Source: Actinospineispora spinosispora DSM 44797
GTDB taxonomy: Bacteria; Actinomycetota; Actinomycetes; Mycobacteriales; Pseudonocardiaceae
Assembly (NCBI RefSeq): GCF_000429025.1
Contig: NZ_KE386833.1
Span: 1,006,582-1,070,581 of the forward strand
DNA length: 64,000 nt
Direction: 5' to 3'
Shown here: positions 25,759-34,600 of the stretch, piece by piece
How the letters are laid out: every line of letters starts with the position of its first letter
How positions within the stretch are numbered: the first letter of the stretch is position 1
Position numbers and translations under genes: made by a program
The notes under the pieces: generated by a model
Seen by the model: the letters and a program-made list of their open reading frames with translations, nothing else
What the model was told of the DNA's origin: nothing
Databases searched by the model: none

Positions 25759-26649
25759 ATGGAGCTGCGGCTGCTCGCCTATGTCGTCGCGGTCGCCGAC
25801 GCGGGTTCGGTCGCGGGCGCCGCTGAGGCGCTGCACATCACCCAGCCGACGCTCAGCAGACAGTTGCGGGACCTGGAGCGCCGGCTCGGCGCGCGGCTGT
25901 TCGTGCGGGAGCCTCGCCGAACGATCGTGACACCGGCGGGCGCCGCGTTGGTCGCGCGCGCCCGCGTGCTCCTGGACGGCGCGGCGGCCGCGGAGCGCGA
26001 GGTGCGTGAGGTGGCGGCGGGCAGGCGCGGACGCTTGGTGCTGACCTTCGCCGGGTCAGGCATCAACGGCCCGTTGGCGGACGCGCTCGCCCGGTTCCGC
26101 GCGGCGATGCCGAGGGTCACCCTCACGCTCGCGGAGAGCTTCGACGACACGGCCATGTCCGAGGGCGTGGCCGAGGGTGACTACGACATCGCCGTCCAAC
26201 GGCTGCCGGCTGCCGACCCGCGACTGCGCACCCTGCACTGGTGGCAGGAGCCGATGACGGCGTTCCTGCCCGCCGACCACGAGCTCGCGCGCTCGGCCGA
26301 CGAGCTCGCGCCCTCGGAGCTGGCCCGTGTACCGCTGGTCGTCTGGCCGAGGGCGGAGTCACCGCAGTCCTACGACGAGATCATGGCCATCTACCGGGCC
26401 GGCGGTGTGGCTCCGACCATCGCGGCCGAGGCGCGCACGGTCCAGACCCTTCTGGCGCTGGCCTCGGTGGGTTTCGGTGCCGCGATCCTGGCCGACTCGT
26501 TCCGTGCGCTGGGCCGGCACGGCGTGGTGGCCCGCACCGTGCGCGGCACCACGACCCGGATCTCGCTGGTGTGGCACCGGGACACGCTGAACCCGCTGGT
26601 GGCCCGGTTCATCGACATCGCAACCGAGCCACCCCACCGCGTGCCGTGA
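25759..26649 (+). CDS. LysR family transcriptional regulator
   Basis: A 296-residue LysR protein. The N-terminal HTH is AGSVAGAAEALHITQPTLSR, followed by LERRLGARLFVREPRRTIVT. The effector domain (about 90-290) includes the typical VQTLLALASVGFGAAILADS. ATG 25759 follows CAGGAGG. It is divergent from the PcaC-type gene. Confidence 0.9.
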   Translation: MELRLLAYVVAVADAGSVAGAAEALHITQPTLSRQLRDLERRLGARLFVREPRRTIVTPAGAALVARARVLLDGAAAAEREVREVAAGRRGRLVLTFAGSGINGPLADALARFRAAMPRVTLTLAESFDDTAMSEGVAEGDYDIAVQRLPAADPRLRTLHWWQEPMTAFLPADHELARSADELAPSELARVPLVVWPRAESPQSYDEIMAIYRAGGVAPTIAAEARTVQTLLALASVGFGAAILADSFRALGRHGVVARTVRGTTTRISLVWHRDTLNPLVARFIDIATEPPHRVP

Positions 26650-26656
26650 CCGACGG

Positions 26657-26950
26657 TCAGTCGAGCCCCTCCACGAGCCGGATGTCCCGAACGGCGGCGC
26701 CGTCGAACACCTCGAGCGCACGCTGGTAGTCGTCGCTGTGATAGGCGTCGACGGCCGCCTGCTTGCTCGGGAACTCGATCAGCACGGTCCGCTCGACCAG
26801 ACCGGCCTCGAACGCGGTGACCTCACCGCCCCGTACCAGGAACCGGCCACCCGCCGCCTGGAGCGCGGGACCGGCGAGCTTCCCGTACGCCGCCAGCTTG
26901 TCCGGGTCCGAGACCGACCTGTAGGTCGCGATCCAGTAGCCCTTCGCCAT
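26657..26950 (-). CDS. DUF1330 family protein
   Basis: A 97-residue ferredoxin-like-fold protein. KGYWIATYRSVSDPDKLAAY, then GGRFLVRGGEVTAFEAG and ERTVLIEFPSKQAAVDAY, are standard DUF1330 features. ATG 26950 follows GGAGGTCGG and is preferred to ATG 26983. It ends 8 bases from the LysR stop. Biochemical role unknown. Confidence 0.88.
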   Translation of the reverse strand: MAKGYWIATYRSVSDPDKLAAYGKLAGPALQAAGGRFLVRGGEVTAFEAGLVERTVLIEFPSKQAAVDAYHSDDYQRALEVFDGAAVRDIRLVEGLD

Positions 26951-27011
26951 TCCGACCTCCGCATCGTGATGATCTGCTTCCATCGCACATGCTAGGGACG
27001 GCAGCTGATGA

Positions 27012-27863
27012 CTACCCGGTGAGATCGAGGTCGAGAAATCGCAGTACGGCCTCGGTGAACTGGTCCGGCCGTTCCATGCTCGGGTAGTGCGCGGTGCCCG
27101 GAAGTGTCACCAGCTCACCGTGCGGGACGGCTCGCACCGCCCTGGCGACCAGCTCGACGTGGTCGGTGCTGTCCAGCTCGCCCACGAGGCCGAGCAGGGG
27201 CGCGGTCAGCCCGGGTAGCCGGGCCCACGGGTCGTCGCCGAACACCTGGTGCGGGCGGGCCGTCGCGGGATCCGAGGGCAGGTGGTGGGCCAGGGTGTCG
27301 GTGACCATGAGCCGCACCTCGTCGAGCACCTGCCGGTCGACCTCGGAGTCGGCGCGGTGTGGCCCCGCCACGAACCGCAGGAACGCCTCGATCCAGCCGG
27401 GTGCGTCCAGCTCGCGCTGTGTGCGTTCCCACTCGGCCAGCACCGACAGCGTCCACGGGTCGCTGAACCGGGCCGCGCTCGTCCCGGCACCGCACACCAC
27501 GACCCTGCTGACCAGCTCGGGGTGATCGAGGGCGGTGTCCACGGCGGTGCCGGCACCCATGGACAGCCCGACCAGCGCGGCAGGCCCCGCGTTCACGTGG
27601 TCGAGCAGTCTCGCCACGTCCTCGTGCGGCCGGAACGGCCCGAGGGGTGTGCTCGACGCGCCGTGCCCGCGGGCGTCCGGGACCAGCACCCGATGGCGAC
27701 GTGACAGCGGGCCAAGCTGGCGGGCCCACATCCTGCGGTCCACCCCGCCGCCGTGCAGGAGGACCACGAGCGGCCCGGCTCCACCGGTGTCGTGGTAGGC
27801 GATCCGGCCGTCGGCCAGCGGCAGATGAGCGGGGGGAGGCAGATCGATCCAAGCGACAGACAT
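27012..27863 (-). CDS. Alpha/beta-fold hydrolase
   Basis: A 283-residue hydrolase. The oxyanion-hole motif is LLHGGGVDRRMW, the nucleophile elbow is GLSMGAG (Ser), the acid candidate is GELDSTDH and the His is in GTAHYPSME. Esters or lactones are likely substrates. ATG 27863 has no ribosome site and overlaps the first MarR operator half, suggesting a leaderless transcript directly repressed by the divergent MarR protein. Confidence 0.87.
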   Translation of the reverse strand: MSVAWIDLPPPAHLPLADGRIAYHDTGGAGPLVVLLHGGGVDRRMWARQLGPLSRRHRVLVPDARGHGASSTPLGPFRPHEDVARLLDHVNAGPAALVGLSMGAGTAVDTALDHPELVSRVVVCGAGTSAARFSDPWTLSVLAEWERTQRELDAPGWIEAFLRFVAGPHRADSEVDRQVLDEVRLMVTDTLAHHLPSDPATARPHQVFGDDPWARLPGLTAPLLGLVGELDSTDHVELVARAVRAVPHGELVTLPGTAHYPSMERPDQFTEAVLRFLDLDLTG

Positions 27864-27910
27864 GACAACCAAGGTGTCAGATCTTTCAAGAAATGACAAC
27901 CGAGATGTCA
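27863..27910. promoter_or_regulatory. Tandem operator for the divergent MarR regulator
   Basis: Two near-identical 17-bp palindromes, TGACAACCAAGGTGTCA (27863-27879) and TGACAACCGAGATGTCA (27894-27910), have centres 31 bp apart, about three helical turns. CATAAT (27909-27914) overlaps the second and fits a -10 box for the MarR gene, whose GTG is at 27921. Confidence 0.8.
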
Positions 27911-27920
27911 TAATCGGGGA

Positions 27921-28385
27921 GTGTCGGAGACCCCGCTGCCTGCCCCCGAGCTCGCTGACCAGCTCGCCGAGATCTACCTACTGGTCGGCCCGCTGTACCG
28001 GCGGGTGCTCCGAGCCGTGGAACGCGACGAGCCGGACAACCAGGTCACGGTCGGTGTCCGCGCGGTACTCGACCAGCTGCGCCGCAACGGACCGATGACC
28101 GTGCCCCAGATCGGCCGGTCACAGTCGCTCAGCCGCCAGTTCGTGCAGCGCATGGTCAACGACGCTCGCGCGGACGACCTGGTCGAGCTGGCGGACAACC
28201 CCGACCATCAACGTTCCAAGCTGGTGGCGTTGACCGACGTGGGCCGGTCGACGATCGACGCGGTCGTCCGCGGGGAGCACGAACAACTGAGCCACGTCGG
28301 CCGACACCTGACCGCCGCCGATCTCACGGCCACCCGACGCGTGCTCACCGCGATGCTCGCCGCGCTCGACGACATCGAGCCGTAG
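27921..28385 (+). CDS. MarR family transcriptional regulator
   Basis: A 154-residue winged-helix protein. PMTVPQIGRSQSLSRQFVQR is the recognition helix region and ADNPDHQRSKLVALTDVGRS is the wing. GTG 27921 lies 6 bases after a -10-like CATAAT, so the mRNA is probably leaderless. The two operators upstream would allow repression of both itself and the divergent hydrolase. Confidence 0.9.
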   Translation: MSETPLPAPELADQLAEIYLLVGPLYRRVLRAVERDEPDNQVTVGVRAVLDQLRRNGPMTVPQIGRSQSLSRQFVQRMVNDARADDLVELADNPDHQRSKLVALTDVGRSTIDAVVRGEHEQLSHVGRHLTAADLTATRRVLTAMLAALDDIEP

Positions 28386-28407
28386 CGGATGTCCGGTCCG
28401 GCGTGGC

Positions 28408-29628
28408 TCATCGAGCGGCCGCCGGGTCGAGCCGGGTGAGCAGCGAGAGCACGGCGGCGGCGCCGTCCTCGGCGCGGACCCGGCGGCCGAGCCCGGCGGC
28501 ACGGTCGCGGTAGGACGGCCGGTCGAGGCAGGCGCGCAGCGCGGCGGCCAGAGTCCCGGCGGTCAGGTCGGGCAGCGGCAACGGAGGTGGCGCAACGCCG
28601 AGCCGGTGCAGCCGGTCCGCCCAGAAGGGCTGGTCGACCAGGACGGGTACCGGGACTGCCGGGACTCCCGCGCGCAGCCCGGCCCCGGTGGTACCTGCTC
28701 CGGCGTGGTGCACGACGGCCGCCATGCGGGGAAACAGCCAGTCGTGGGGTAGGTCCTCGACACACAGGATGTCGTCCCCGGTGAAGCCGAGCTCTGCCCA
28801 GCCGGACTGCACCACGGCACGTACACCGGCACGTGCGATCGCGGTCGCGACGACCTCGTGGAGCCGCGCGTGGTCCGGGATCATGCTGCCGAACCCGACG
28901 AACACCGGTGGAGGACCCGCGTCCAGGAAGTCGGCCAGCTCCGAAGGCGGCGCCCAGCCCGGTGGTCGCTCGGGCCACCAGTACCCGGTCACGTGCGCCG
29001 ACGCGGGCCAGTCGGTGGGCCGGGGCAGGACCGACGGGCTGTAGCCGTGGCAGATCGGCCAGTTGTCCGGCGGGCTCGCGCGCTCCTCGGTGACGGGTGG
29101 GAGGTCCAGCCGGGCACGCAGCCGTGCCAGGACGTCGGCGTGGAGGGAGCCGGCGCGGGCCAGCAGTGCGCGTCCCGCCGCGTGGTTGTCGGCGGGGGAG
29201 AGCTGCCTGGAGGATCCCGGGAGCGCGAACTCTCGTGTGAGCAGCCCCGGCACGAGATAGACACCCATGCTCGGGATGCCGGCGCTCTGGGCGACGAGCC
29301 GGCTCAGCGGGGCCGGACCGAATGCGGTGAGCAGAACGTCGGTGCCGGCGGCCGTGGCCGCGACCACCCCCTCGCCCAGCTCGTCGAGGAACCCGGTGAA
29401 GACCGTGTGTGCGTCCTCCGGTGACGGCGCCGCGGTGCGTGCCCGGACGAGGGCGACCGGATCGCCCGGAAGGGCGCGGTACTCCAGCCCGCACGCTCGC
29501 ACGAGGTCGGCGAACCGGTCGTGCGCGGCCAGTGCCACCTGGTGGCCCGCGAGTCGCAACCGAACGCCCAGGCCGGTGAACGGCGCGACGTCGCCGAGCG
29601 AACCGGCCGTCACGATCAGAACTCGCAT
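28408..29628 (-). CDS. Glycosyltransferase of the MGT/UGT type (GT1 family)
   Basis: A 406-residue GT-B glycosyltransferase. The acceptor domain opens RVLIVTAGSLGDVAPFTGLG. The donor domain has VFVGFGSM and LPHDWLFPRMAAVVHHAGAG, the signature with HHAGAGTT for nucleotide-sugar binding. Members glycosylate macrolides, flavonoids, lipids or xenobiotics. ATG 29628 follows GGAGAGG; the long frame above it is not coding. No biosynthetic cluster is nearby, so detoxification by glycosylation is plausible. Confidence 0.9.
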   Translation of the reverse strand: MRVLIVTAGSLGDVAPFTGLGVRLRLAGHQVALAAHDRFADLVRACGLEYRALPGDPVALVRARTAAPSPEDAHTVFTGFLDELGEGVVAATAAGTDVLLTAFGPAPLSRLVAQSAGIPSMGVYLVPGLLTREFALPGSSRQLSPADNHAAGRALLARAGSLHADVLARLRARLDLPPVTEERASPPDNWPICHGYSPSVLPRPTDWPASAHVTGYWWPERPPGWAPPSELADFLDAGPPPVFVGFGSMIPDHARLHEVVATAIARAGVRAVVQSGWAELGFTGDDILCVEDLPHDWLFPRMAAVVHHAGAGTTGAGLRAGVPAVPVPVLVDQPFWADRLHRLGVAPPPLPLPDLTAGTLAAALRACLDRPSYRDRAAGLGRRVRAEDGAAAVLSLLTRLDPAAAR

Positions 29629-29703
29629 CGGGTCCTCTCCGGTCGTCGTTGTCCGCCGCGCTGTCCGGCGGCGCGGGGCGTGGCCCCGTGATGGGATGAG
29701 CCG

Positions 29704-30433
29704 GTGCTGAACCTGTGGCCGGCCACCGGCACCGAGCAGCTGTCCGATGAGGAGCTGGCTCGGCTCTACGCCTATCCCGCATCGTCGACCGGCCCGTTCG
29801 TCCGGGTCAACTTCGTCAGCAGCCTGGACGGTGCGGTCGCGGTCTCCGGCCGGTCCTCGGGTCTGTCGTGCGCCCCGGACAGGCGGGTGTTCCACCTGCT
29901 GCGCAGCCTGTGCGACGTCGTTCTCGTGGGCGCCGGGACCGCTCGTACGGAGAACTACGCGGGAGCTCGCCGCGCGGACCCCGAGACCGGTGTGCCACCG
30001 AGGATCGCGGTGGTCACCCGCACCGCCGCGTTGGATCCCGAGGGGCGTTTGTTCACCGACACGGTCGTCGCTCCACTCGTGCTGACCTCGGGCGCCGCCC
30101 CGGAGGCCAACCGCCGCCGGCTGGCCGACGCCGGTGCCGAGGTGGTCGAGCTCGACACCGACCGGGCGACTGCGTTGGTCGACGCCCTCGCCGACCGCGG
30201 TCTGCGTCGGGTGCTGTGCGAGGGCGGGTCCCCGGCTGTTCGCCGATCTCATCGCGGCCGACGCCGTGGACGAGCTGTGCCTGACGGTCGCACCCATGCT
30301 GGCCGGAGCGGGCGCCGGCAGGATCGCGGAAGGTACCTCTGGCGCCGATCCGAGAGGGACGCGGCTGGCCGGCCTGCTGACGGCCGACGACGTGCTGCTG
30401 CTGCGGTACCGCCGCGATCGATCCAGCCGGTAG
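29704..30433 (+). pseudogene. RibD C-terminal-like (pyrimidine) reductase, frameshifted
   Basis: From GTG 29704 the protein reads FVRVNFVSSLDGAVAVSGRS and VVLVGAGTARTENYAGARRA, the dihydrofolate-reductase-like fold of RibD reductases. At about 30230 the frame breaks in GGGCGGGTCCCC; one base fewer restores PRLFADLIAADAVDELCLTV and the normal end at 30433. It is either a single-base decay or a sequencing error in a G run. The intact protein would be about 242 residues. Confidence 0.75.
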
Positions 30434-30461
30434 TCGTGTGAGGTGGCCGGTGGGTGACGGG

Positions 30462-31487
30462 TCAGACGGCCTGGCCGAGGTGCGTTCGGAGGTCCTCGGC
30501 GGTGAGTGAGCCGGGGCGCAGTCCCTCGCGGGCCGCACGGCGGGCCAGTGCGGTGAGCGCGGTGTTCACCGGTGCCGGCTGTCCGATCCGCCGAGCGATC
30601 AGCGCTATCTCGCCGTTGAGGTAGCTGGTCTCGATGGTGCCGGTGCCCCGGACGAGTGACTGCCAGCTCGAACCGCCCAGCTGGGCCGGCTCGCCGGGGA
30701 CGGGCTTGGTCACCAGCGCGCCCCAGGCTGTCCGGGACTCCTCGTCGCCGGCGATCTCGATGCCCGCGCGATCGAAGACCTGACGGCATTCGTCCTCCGC
30801 GGCGCGGCGGATGTCGCCGGCGCCGGAGGCGTCCCCGAGCAGCGCCTGCAGCACGTTGCCCAGGTTGGCGAGCAGCTTGCGGTGCTTCCATCGCATCACC
30901 TCGTCGGACCGGACGATCCGGAGACCGACTGCTCCCCACTCCTCCCCGATGGCCTTGACGAGTCGCGCGTCGGCGGCGGGATCGGGGGACGCCCCGTACC
31001 GACCGACGTGGAACACCCCGCGTGGGCTCACCGTCCTGACGATGACCTCGCCGGGCTCGGTCATCACCGTCGGGAACCACACGCACACCGCGAAGACCCG
31101 CTCGAAGTACCGCAGCGCGATGGCCTCGCTGGCGACTCCGTTGAGTGCGGTGAGGATCGGCAACAACCGGCCGGCGAAGCCGACGACAGCGCCGGTACGG
31201 TCGTGTACCGGCACGTCGGCCCACTGCTCGACGGCAGCCTCGGCCTGGTGGGTCTTCGTGGTCAGCACCAGCACGTCGTCGACGGTCAGGTGTGCGTGGT
31301 CGGGCCCGGTCACGGTGGTCACCGGGAGCGTCCACCTCGTGTCGGGACATCTCACGGTCAGGCCGCCCGCCATCATCGACCGGGCGTGCTCACCCCGCGC
31401 GACCAGTAGGACGTCGCTTCCCCGCTGCGCGAGCAGGCCGCCGACCGCACTACCGATCGCTCCCGCTCCGACGAATACGAATCGCAT
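30462..31487 (-). CDS. Ketopantoate reductase family NADP-dependent dehydrogenase
   Basis: A 341-residue protein of the ApbA/PanE family. The N-terminal loop is FVFVGAGAIGSAVGGLLA; the central Lys is in EVMRWKHRKLLANLGNVLQA. The C-terminal domain includes ETSYLNGEIALIARRIGQPA, with the family's N-G-E(I). ATG 31487 follows GAAGGGG. It is divergent from an ArsR-SRPBCC pair, so it is probably a catabolic relative rather than the pantothenate enzyme (inference). Confidence 0.85.
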   Translation of the reverse strand: MRFVFVGAGAIGSAVGGLLAQRGSDVLLVARGEHARSMMAGGLTVRCPDTRWTLPVTTVTGPDHAHLTVDDVLVLTTKTHQAEAAVEQWADVPVHDRTGAVVGFAGRLLPILTALNGVASEAIALRYFERVFAVCVWFPTVMTEPGEVIVRTVSPRGVFHVGRYGASPDPAADARLVKAIGEEWGAVGLRIVRSDEVMRWKHRKLLANLGNVLQALLGDASGAGDIRRAAEDECRQVFDRAGIEIAGDEESRTAWGALVTKPVPGEPAQLGGSSWQSLVRGTGTIETSYLNGEIALIARRIGQPAPVNTALTALARRAAREGLRPGSLTAEDLRTHLGQAV

Positions 31488-31535
31488 GTTCCCCTTCTAC
31501 TCGAAGCGTCCGCCCTGCGCTGTGCATCGACTCAG

Positions 31536-31580
31536 ATACTTAGCCCTTGCGCTAAGTGTCTGCGTGCTCAATACTTAGCC
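31536..31580. promoter_or_regulatory. Operator of the ArsR-SRPBCC / ketopantoate-reductase-like divergon
   Basis: ATACTTAGCC occurs twice, at 31536-31545 and 31571-31580. The first copy forms a palindrome with GCTAAGT (31551-31557). The second ends 2 bases before the ArsR GTG. The spacing fits one regulator dimer per site controlling both directions. Confidence 0.7.
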
Positions 31581-31582
31581 TT

Positions 31583-31918
31583 GTGGATAACCATTCCGTG
31601 GTGCTCGACGGACTGTTCGTCGCGCTCGCCGACCCGACGAGGCGTGCGGTGATCCGGCGGCTCGGCTGCGGCCGGGCGAGCGTCGGAGACCTCGCCAGAG
31701 ACGCACCGATGACCCTTCCGTCGTTCATGAAGCACGTACGGATGCTCGAGTCGAACGGCTTGATCCACACGACCAAGTCCGGCCGGGTGCGCACCTGTGA
31801 GCTCAATCGGGAACGCCTCGCGCTGGTCGAGGACTGGCTCGCGCAGCAGCGACGCATCTGGACCGATCGCACCGACCGCCTGGAGCGGTTCGTGACCCAC
31901 CCCGAGGAGAACAAGTGA
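31583..31918 (+). CDS. ArsR family transcriptional regulator
   Basis: A 111-residue winged-helix protein. LFVALADPTRRAVIRRLGCG, DLARDAPMTLPSFMKHVRML and TKSGRVRTCELN are the standard ArsR features of the type paired with SRPBCC proteins; no metal-binding cysteine cluster is seen. GTG 31583 is adjacent to the second operator, so the mRNA may be leaderless. The stop overlaps the GTG of the SRPBCC gene (GTGA). Confidence 0.88.
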   Translation: MDNHSVVLDGLFVALADPTRRAVIRRLGCGRASVGDLARDAPMTLPSFMKHVRMLESNGLIHTTKSGRVRTCELNRERLALVEDWLAQQRRIWTDRTDRLERFVTHPEENK

Positions 31919-32391
31919 ACCCCGATCTCGATCTCGGCATCGACCGCGTCATCCGTGCGTCCCGTGCGGACGTGTGGGCGGCGTGGACCGACCCGGCGAA
32001 CCTGGCGCAGTGGTGGATCCCCGCCCCGACGCGCTGCCGCGTCGAAAGCCTCGACGTCCGTCCCGGCGGCGCGTTCGTCACGCGGATGAGCGATGACGGG
32101 GACACGTTCGTCCCGCATCTGGACGCGTGTTTCCTGGTCGTGGAGGAGTTCGAGCGCCTCGTGTTCACCAACGCGATCGACAGCGGATGGCGACCCGCGA
32201 GCCCGGCGCCGGTGCTGATGACCGCCGAGGTCGTCCTCCGGGACTGCCCGGACGGCACCGACTACCGGATCACCGTGCGCCACGGTGATCCGGCCGCCAG
32301 GGCGCTGCACTCCGAGCTCGGTTTCGCCGACGGATGGGGCACGACCACCGAGCAGCTCGCCGGTCTCGTCGAGAGGGTGTCCGTCCGCTAG
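31915..32391 (+). CDS. SRPBCC (AHSA1) domain protein
   Basis: A 158-residue START/Bet v1-like protein. IDRVIRASRADVWAAWTDPA opens the fold, followed by NLAQWWIPAP and the C-terminal helix GWGTTTEQLAGLVERV. The cavity probably binds a hydrophobic ligand. It is translationally coupled to the ArsR gene, a widespread two-gene module. It ends 4 bases into the convergent SNF2 gene. Confidence 0.88.
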   Translation: MNPDLDLGIDRVIRASRADVWAAWTDPANLAQWWIPAPTRCRVESLDVRPGGAFVTRMSDDGDTFVPHLDACFLVVEEFERLVFTNAIDSGWRPASPAPVLMTAEVVLRDCPDGTDYRITVRHGDPAARALHSELGFADGWGTTTEQLAGLVERVSVR

Positions 32392-34526
32392 ACCGGTGCC
32401 GTCAAGGCATCGGTCAGCAGCGCGATCAGAGCCTGCAGCTGGATGTCCTCGGAGGCGCCCACCTCGACGTCGGAGCCGTCCAGCGCCCTGGCGGCGAGGC
32501 CCGCCTTGCTGTCGATCAGCTCGGCGATCCTCGCGTCGATCGTCTGGGCGGCGATGATGCGCCAGGCGGTGACGGGCTCGGTCTGCCCGATGCGGTGGCT
32601 GCGGTCGATCGCCTGGGTCTGTTCCGCGTCGGTCCAGGACAGCTCGGCGAGCACGATGTTCGAGGCGACCTGCAGGTTGATGCCGACACCTGCCGCGGTG
32701 AGCGAGCAGACGGCGACCGCGACGTCCGGTTCGTTCACGAACGCGTCGATCTGTTTCTGCCGCACGGCCGATGTCTGGTCACCCCGGATCGAGGAGTACC
32801 GGATTCCGGCCTTGGCGAAGGTCTCCTCGGCGGCGTCCATGACGTCGAGGTGCTTCGCGAAGAAGACGACCTTGCCCGCGCTGCGGGCCAGCTGAGCCGC
32901 ATAGTCTGCGGCGAGGCCGGCCTTCGCGCGTCCGATGCGGCGCATCATGGCGAACACGTTGTCGTCGCCCTCGGCCTTGGTCGCTTCCTTCCGCTCCCGG
33001 GCGGCGATCCTGCGCACCAGCTCATGGTCGATGCCCTCGACCTCGGGTCCGGAATCACGCCGTGCGAGGGCTGTCTCGTACCGCTCCACCATGCGGCGGG
33101 CGAGGCCCCGTTCGGCCTCCCGGATCGAGCGGCCGAGCTTGTCGTCCAGCTCGACGGGAAGGTCGGCGATCCGCCGGGCCGGGATGTCCGCCGCGACGTC
33201 GACCTTGCGGCGACGCACGATGCCGAGGTCGACCACACACTGGCGGGCGGCGCGGTAGAACTCGGGATCGGCCGGGGTCAGCCCGGTCTCCTCGAGTACT
33301 CGCATCAGCTCGGGCAGCGGCTTGGTGTCGTCGATCCAGCCGAGGAACTGCCAGATGGCTCGGAAGTCCTCGATGTCGTTGATCAGCGGCGTCCCGGTCA
33401 GTGCGATCAGCAGGGGCCGGGTGACGCGGGACCGGATGCGTTCGGAGAGCTGGAGCACGTGCCGGGAGCGCTGGGAGGTCTTGTTCTTGATGAAGTGCGC
33501 TTCGTCGATGACCATGCCGCGGAAACCGAAGTCGCCGATCCAGCCCTGATGGCGGTCGAGCACCTCGTAGTTGACCACGACGATGTCGGCGAAGCCGTCC
33601 ATCGTCTCACCGTCGCCCTGGATCACGGTGGCCGAGCGGTTCGGGGTCCACAGCGCCGCCTCGCGTGCCCAGTTGGTCTTGACGACATTCGGCACGACGA
33701 CCAGCAGCGGATAGGCCTTCGCGGCCTGCGCGGCGAGGAGCGCCTGGGCCGTCTTGCCGAGACCTGGTTCGTCGGCGAGCAGGAAACTGCGATGTCCGGC
33801 GGCCGCCGCGGCGATCAGCTGGCCCTGGTGCGGCATCAGCTCGTGGCCGCCCGGCGCGTTCAGGGACGTGGGTGTCGGCAGCGTCATGCACGGCGAGGCA
33901 CCCTCGCCGGCCCGTTCGAACGAGTTGAACAGCGGCCCGAGCAGCTCCCAGGTGGCGAGGCGACGCACGGGTGGCGCGGTGCTGGGCCTCGCGGCCGAGA
34001 AGTCCGGGGCCAGGAAGGGGTTGGCCAGCTGGCGGGAGACGATCGCCCTCGGCACGACCTGTCGCTCGGTGGCTGCCGGCGCGGCGGGCGGTGCTTCCTG
34101 CGGCGCGGGCTCGGCGGGAGGCGCCTCGACTCCGGCGTCGTTCAACAGGTTCCGCCTGACCGCCTTCGCGGCGTCGGACAGGACGGCGTCCTCGCCGAGC
34201 AGCTCCAGCAACGACGTGTCCCTGGTGGCGATCTGCGCAAGGATCAACGCGATCCCGTCGAGCCGCTTCAGCAGGGCCGTCCGGAGGGTGTCGTTGCTGA
34301 TCTCCGCACGCACCCGGGCGCGTTCCTGCCGGGCGAGGACCGCCACGACCTGGAACTTCGTCCGTTGCTGGTCGAGCATGCGCCCGCGCTGGGCCGCCGT
34401 CTCGACCTCACGCGCGGTCCGGGCCAGAACCGCGATGATGCCGTCGTCGTCCCGATCGCGCACCCGGCGTCCCGGTGTACGAGCGGTGCGGTGAACGCGC
34501 CGTGAGCGCTGGTCACCTCGAGCCAC
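32388..34526 (-). CDS. SNF2-family DNA-dependent ATPase/helicase
   Basis: A 712-residue Swi2/Snf2 protein. The Walker A motif DEPGLGKTAQ is near 252-261 and the DEAH box near 341-344 (GMVIDEAHFIKNK). RPLLIALTGTPLIND is motif III and AIDRSHRIGQ is motif VI. The first 190 residues form a charged, Pro/Ala-rich region with no recognised domain. GTG 34526 follows AGGAG. No methyltransferase, nuclease or Druantia/DISARM-type partner is beside it, so a role in DNA repair or remodelling is more likely than a known defence system. Confidence 0.9.
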   Translation of the reverse strand: MARGDQRSRRVHRTARTPGRRVRDRDDDGIIAVLARTAREVETAAQRGRMLDQQRTKFQVVAVLARQERARVRAEISNDTLRTALLKRLDGIALILAQIATRDTSLLELLGEDAVLSDAAKAVRRNLLNDAGVEAPPAEPAPQEAPPAAPAATERQVVPRAIVSRQLANPFLAPDFSAARPSTAPPVRRLATWELLGPLFNSFERAGEGASPCMTLPTPTSLNAPGGHELMPHQGQLIAAAAAGHRSFLLADEPGLGKTAQALLAAQAAKAYPLLVVVPNVVKTNWAREAALWTPNRSATVIQGDGETMDGFADIVVVNYEVLDRHQGWIGDFGFRGMVIDEAHFIKNKTSQRSRHVLQLSERIRSRVTRPLLIALTGTPLINDIEDFRAIWQFLGWIDDTKPLPELMRVLEETGLTPADPEFYRAARQCVVDLGIVRRRKVDVAADIPARRIADLPVELDDKLGRSIREAERGLARRMVERYETALARRDSGPEVEGIDHELVRRIAARERKEATKAEGDDNVFAMMRRIGRAKAGLAADYAAQLARSAGKVVFFAKHLDVMDAAEETFAKAGIRYSSIRGDQTSAVRQKQIDAFVNEPDVAVAVCSLTAAGVGINLQVASNIVLAELSWTDAEQTQAIDRSHRIGQTEPVTAWRIIAAQTIDARIAELIDSKAGLAARALDGSDVEVGASEDIQLQALIALLTDALTAPV

Positions 34527-34600
34527 GAACGTGCTCCTGCCTCCATACGATCGAAGCCGGACCGCCGATCGGCGATCGCTCCCTCGTGTGGTGTCTGGTC

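Noticed and set aside
28408..29628. Antibiotic biosynthetic gene cluster
   Set aside because: The glycosyltransferase stands alone; no polyketide synthase, peptide synthetase or sugar-biosynthesis genes are in the window.
29629..31350. N-terminal extension of the glycosyltransferase frame
   Set aside because: The extension is antisense to the RibD-like gene and out of frame with the dehydrogenase; the ribosome site and homology start at 29628.
32334..34505. 723-residue plus-strand frame opposite the SNF2 gene
   Set aside because: The opposite strand has all SNF2 motifs; this frame has none.
32388..34526. DISARM, Druantia or other named SNF2-containing defence system
   Set aside because: No methyltransferase, nuclease or accessory gene is adjacent; neighbours are an ArsR-SRPBCC pair and a GNAT gene.
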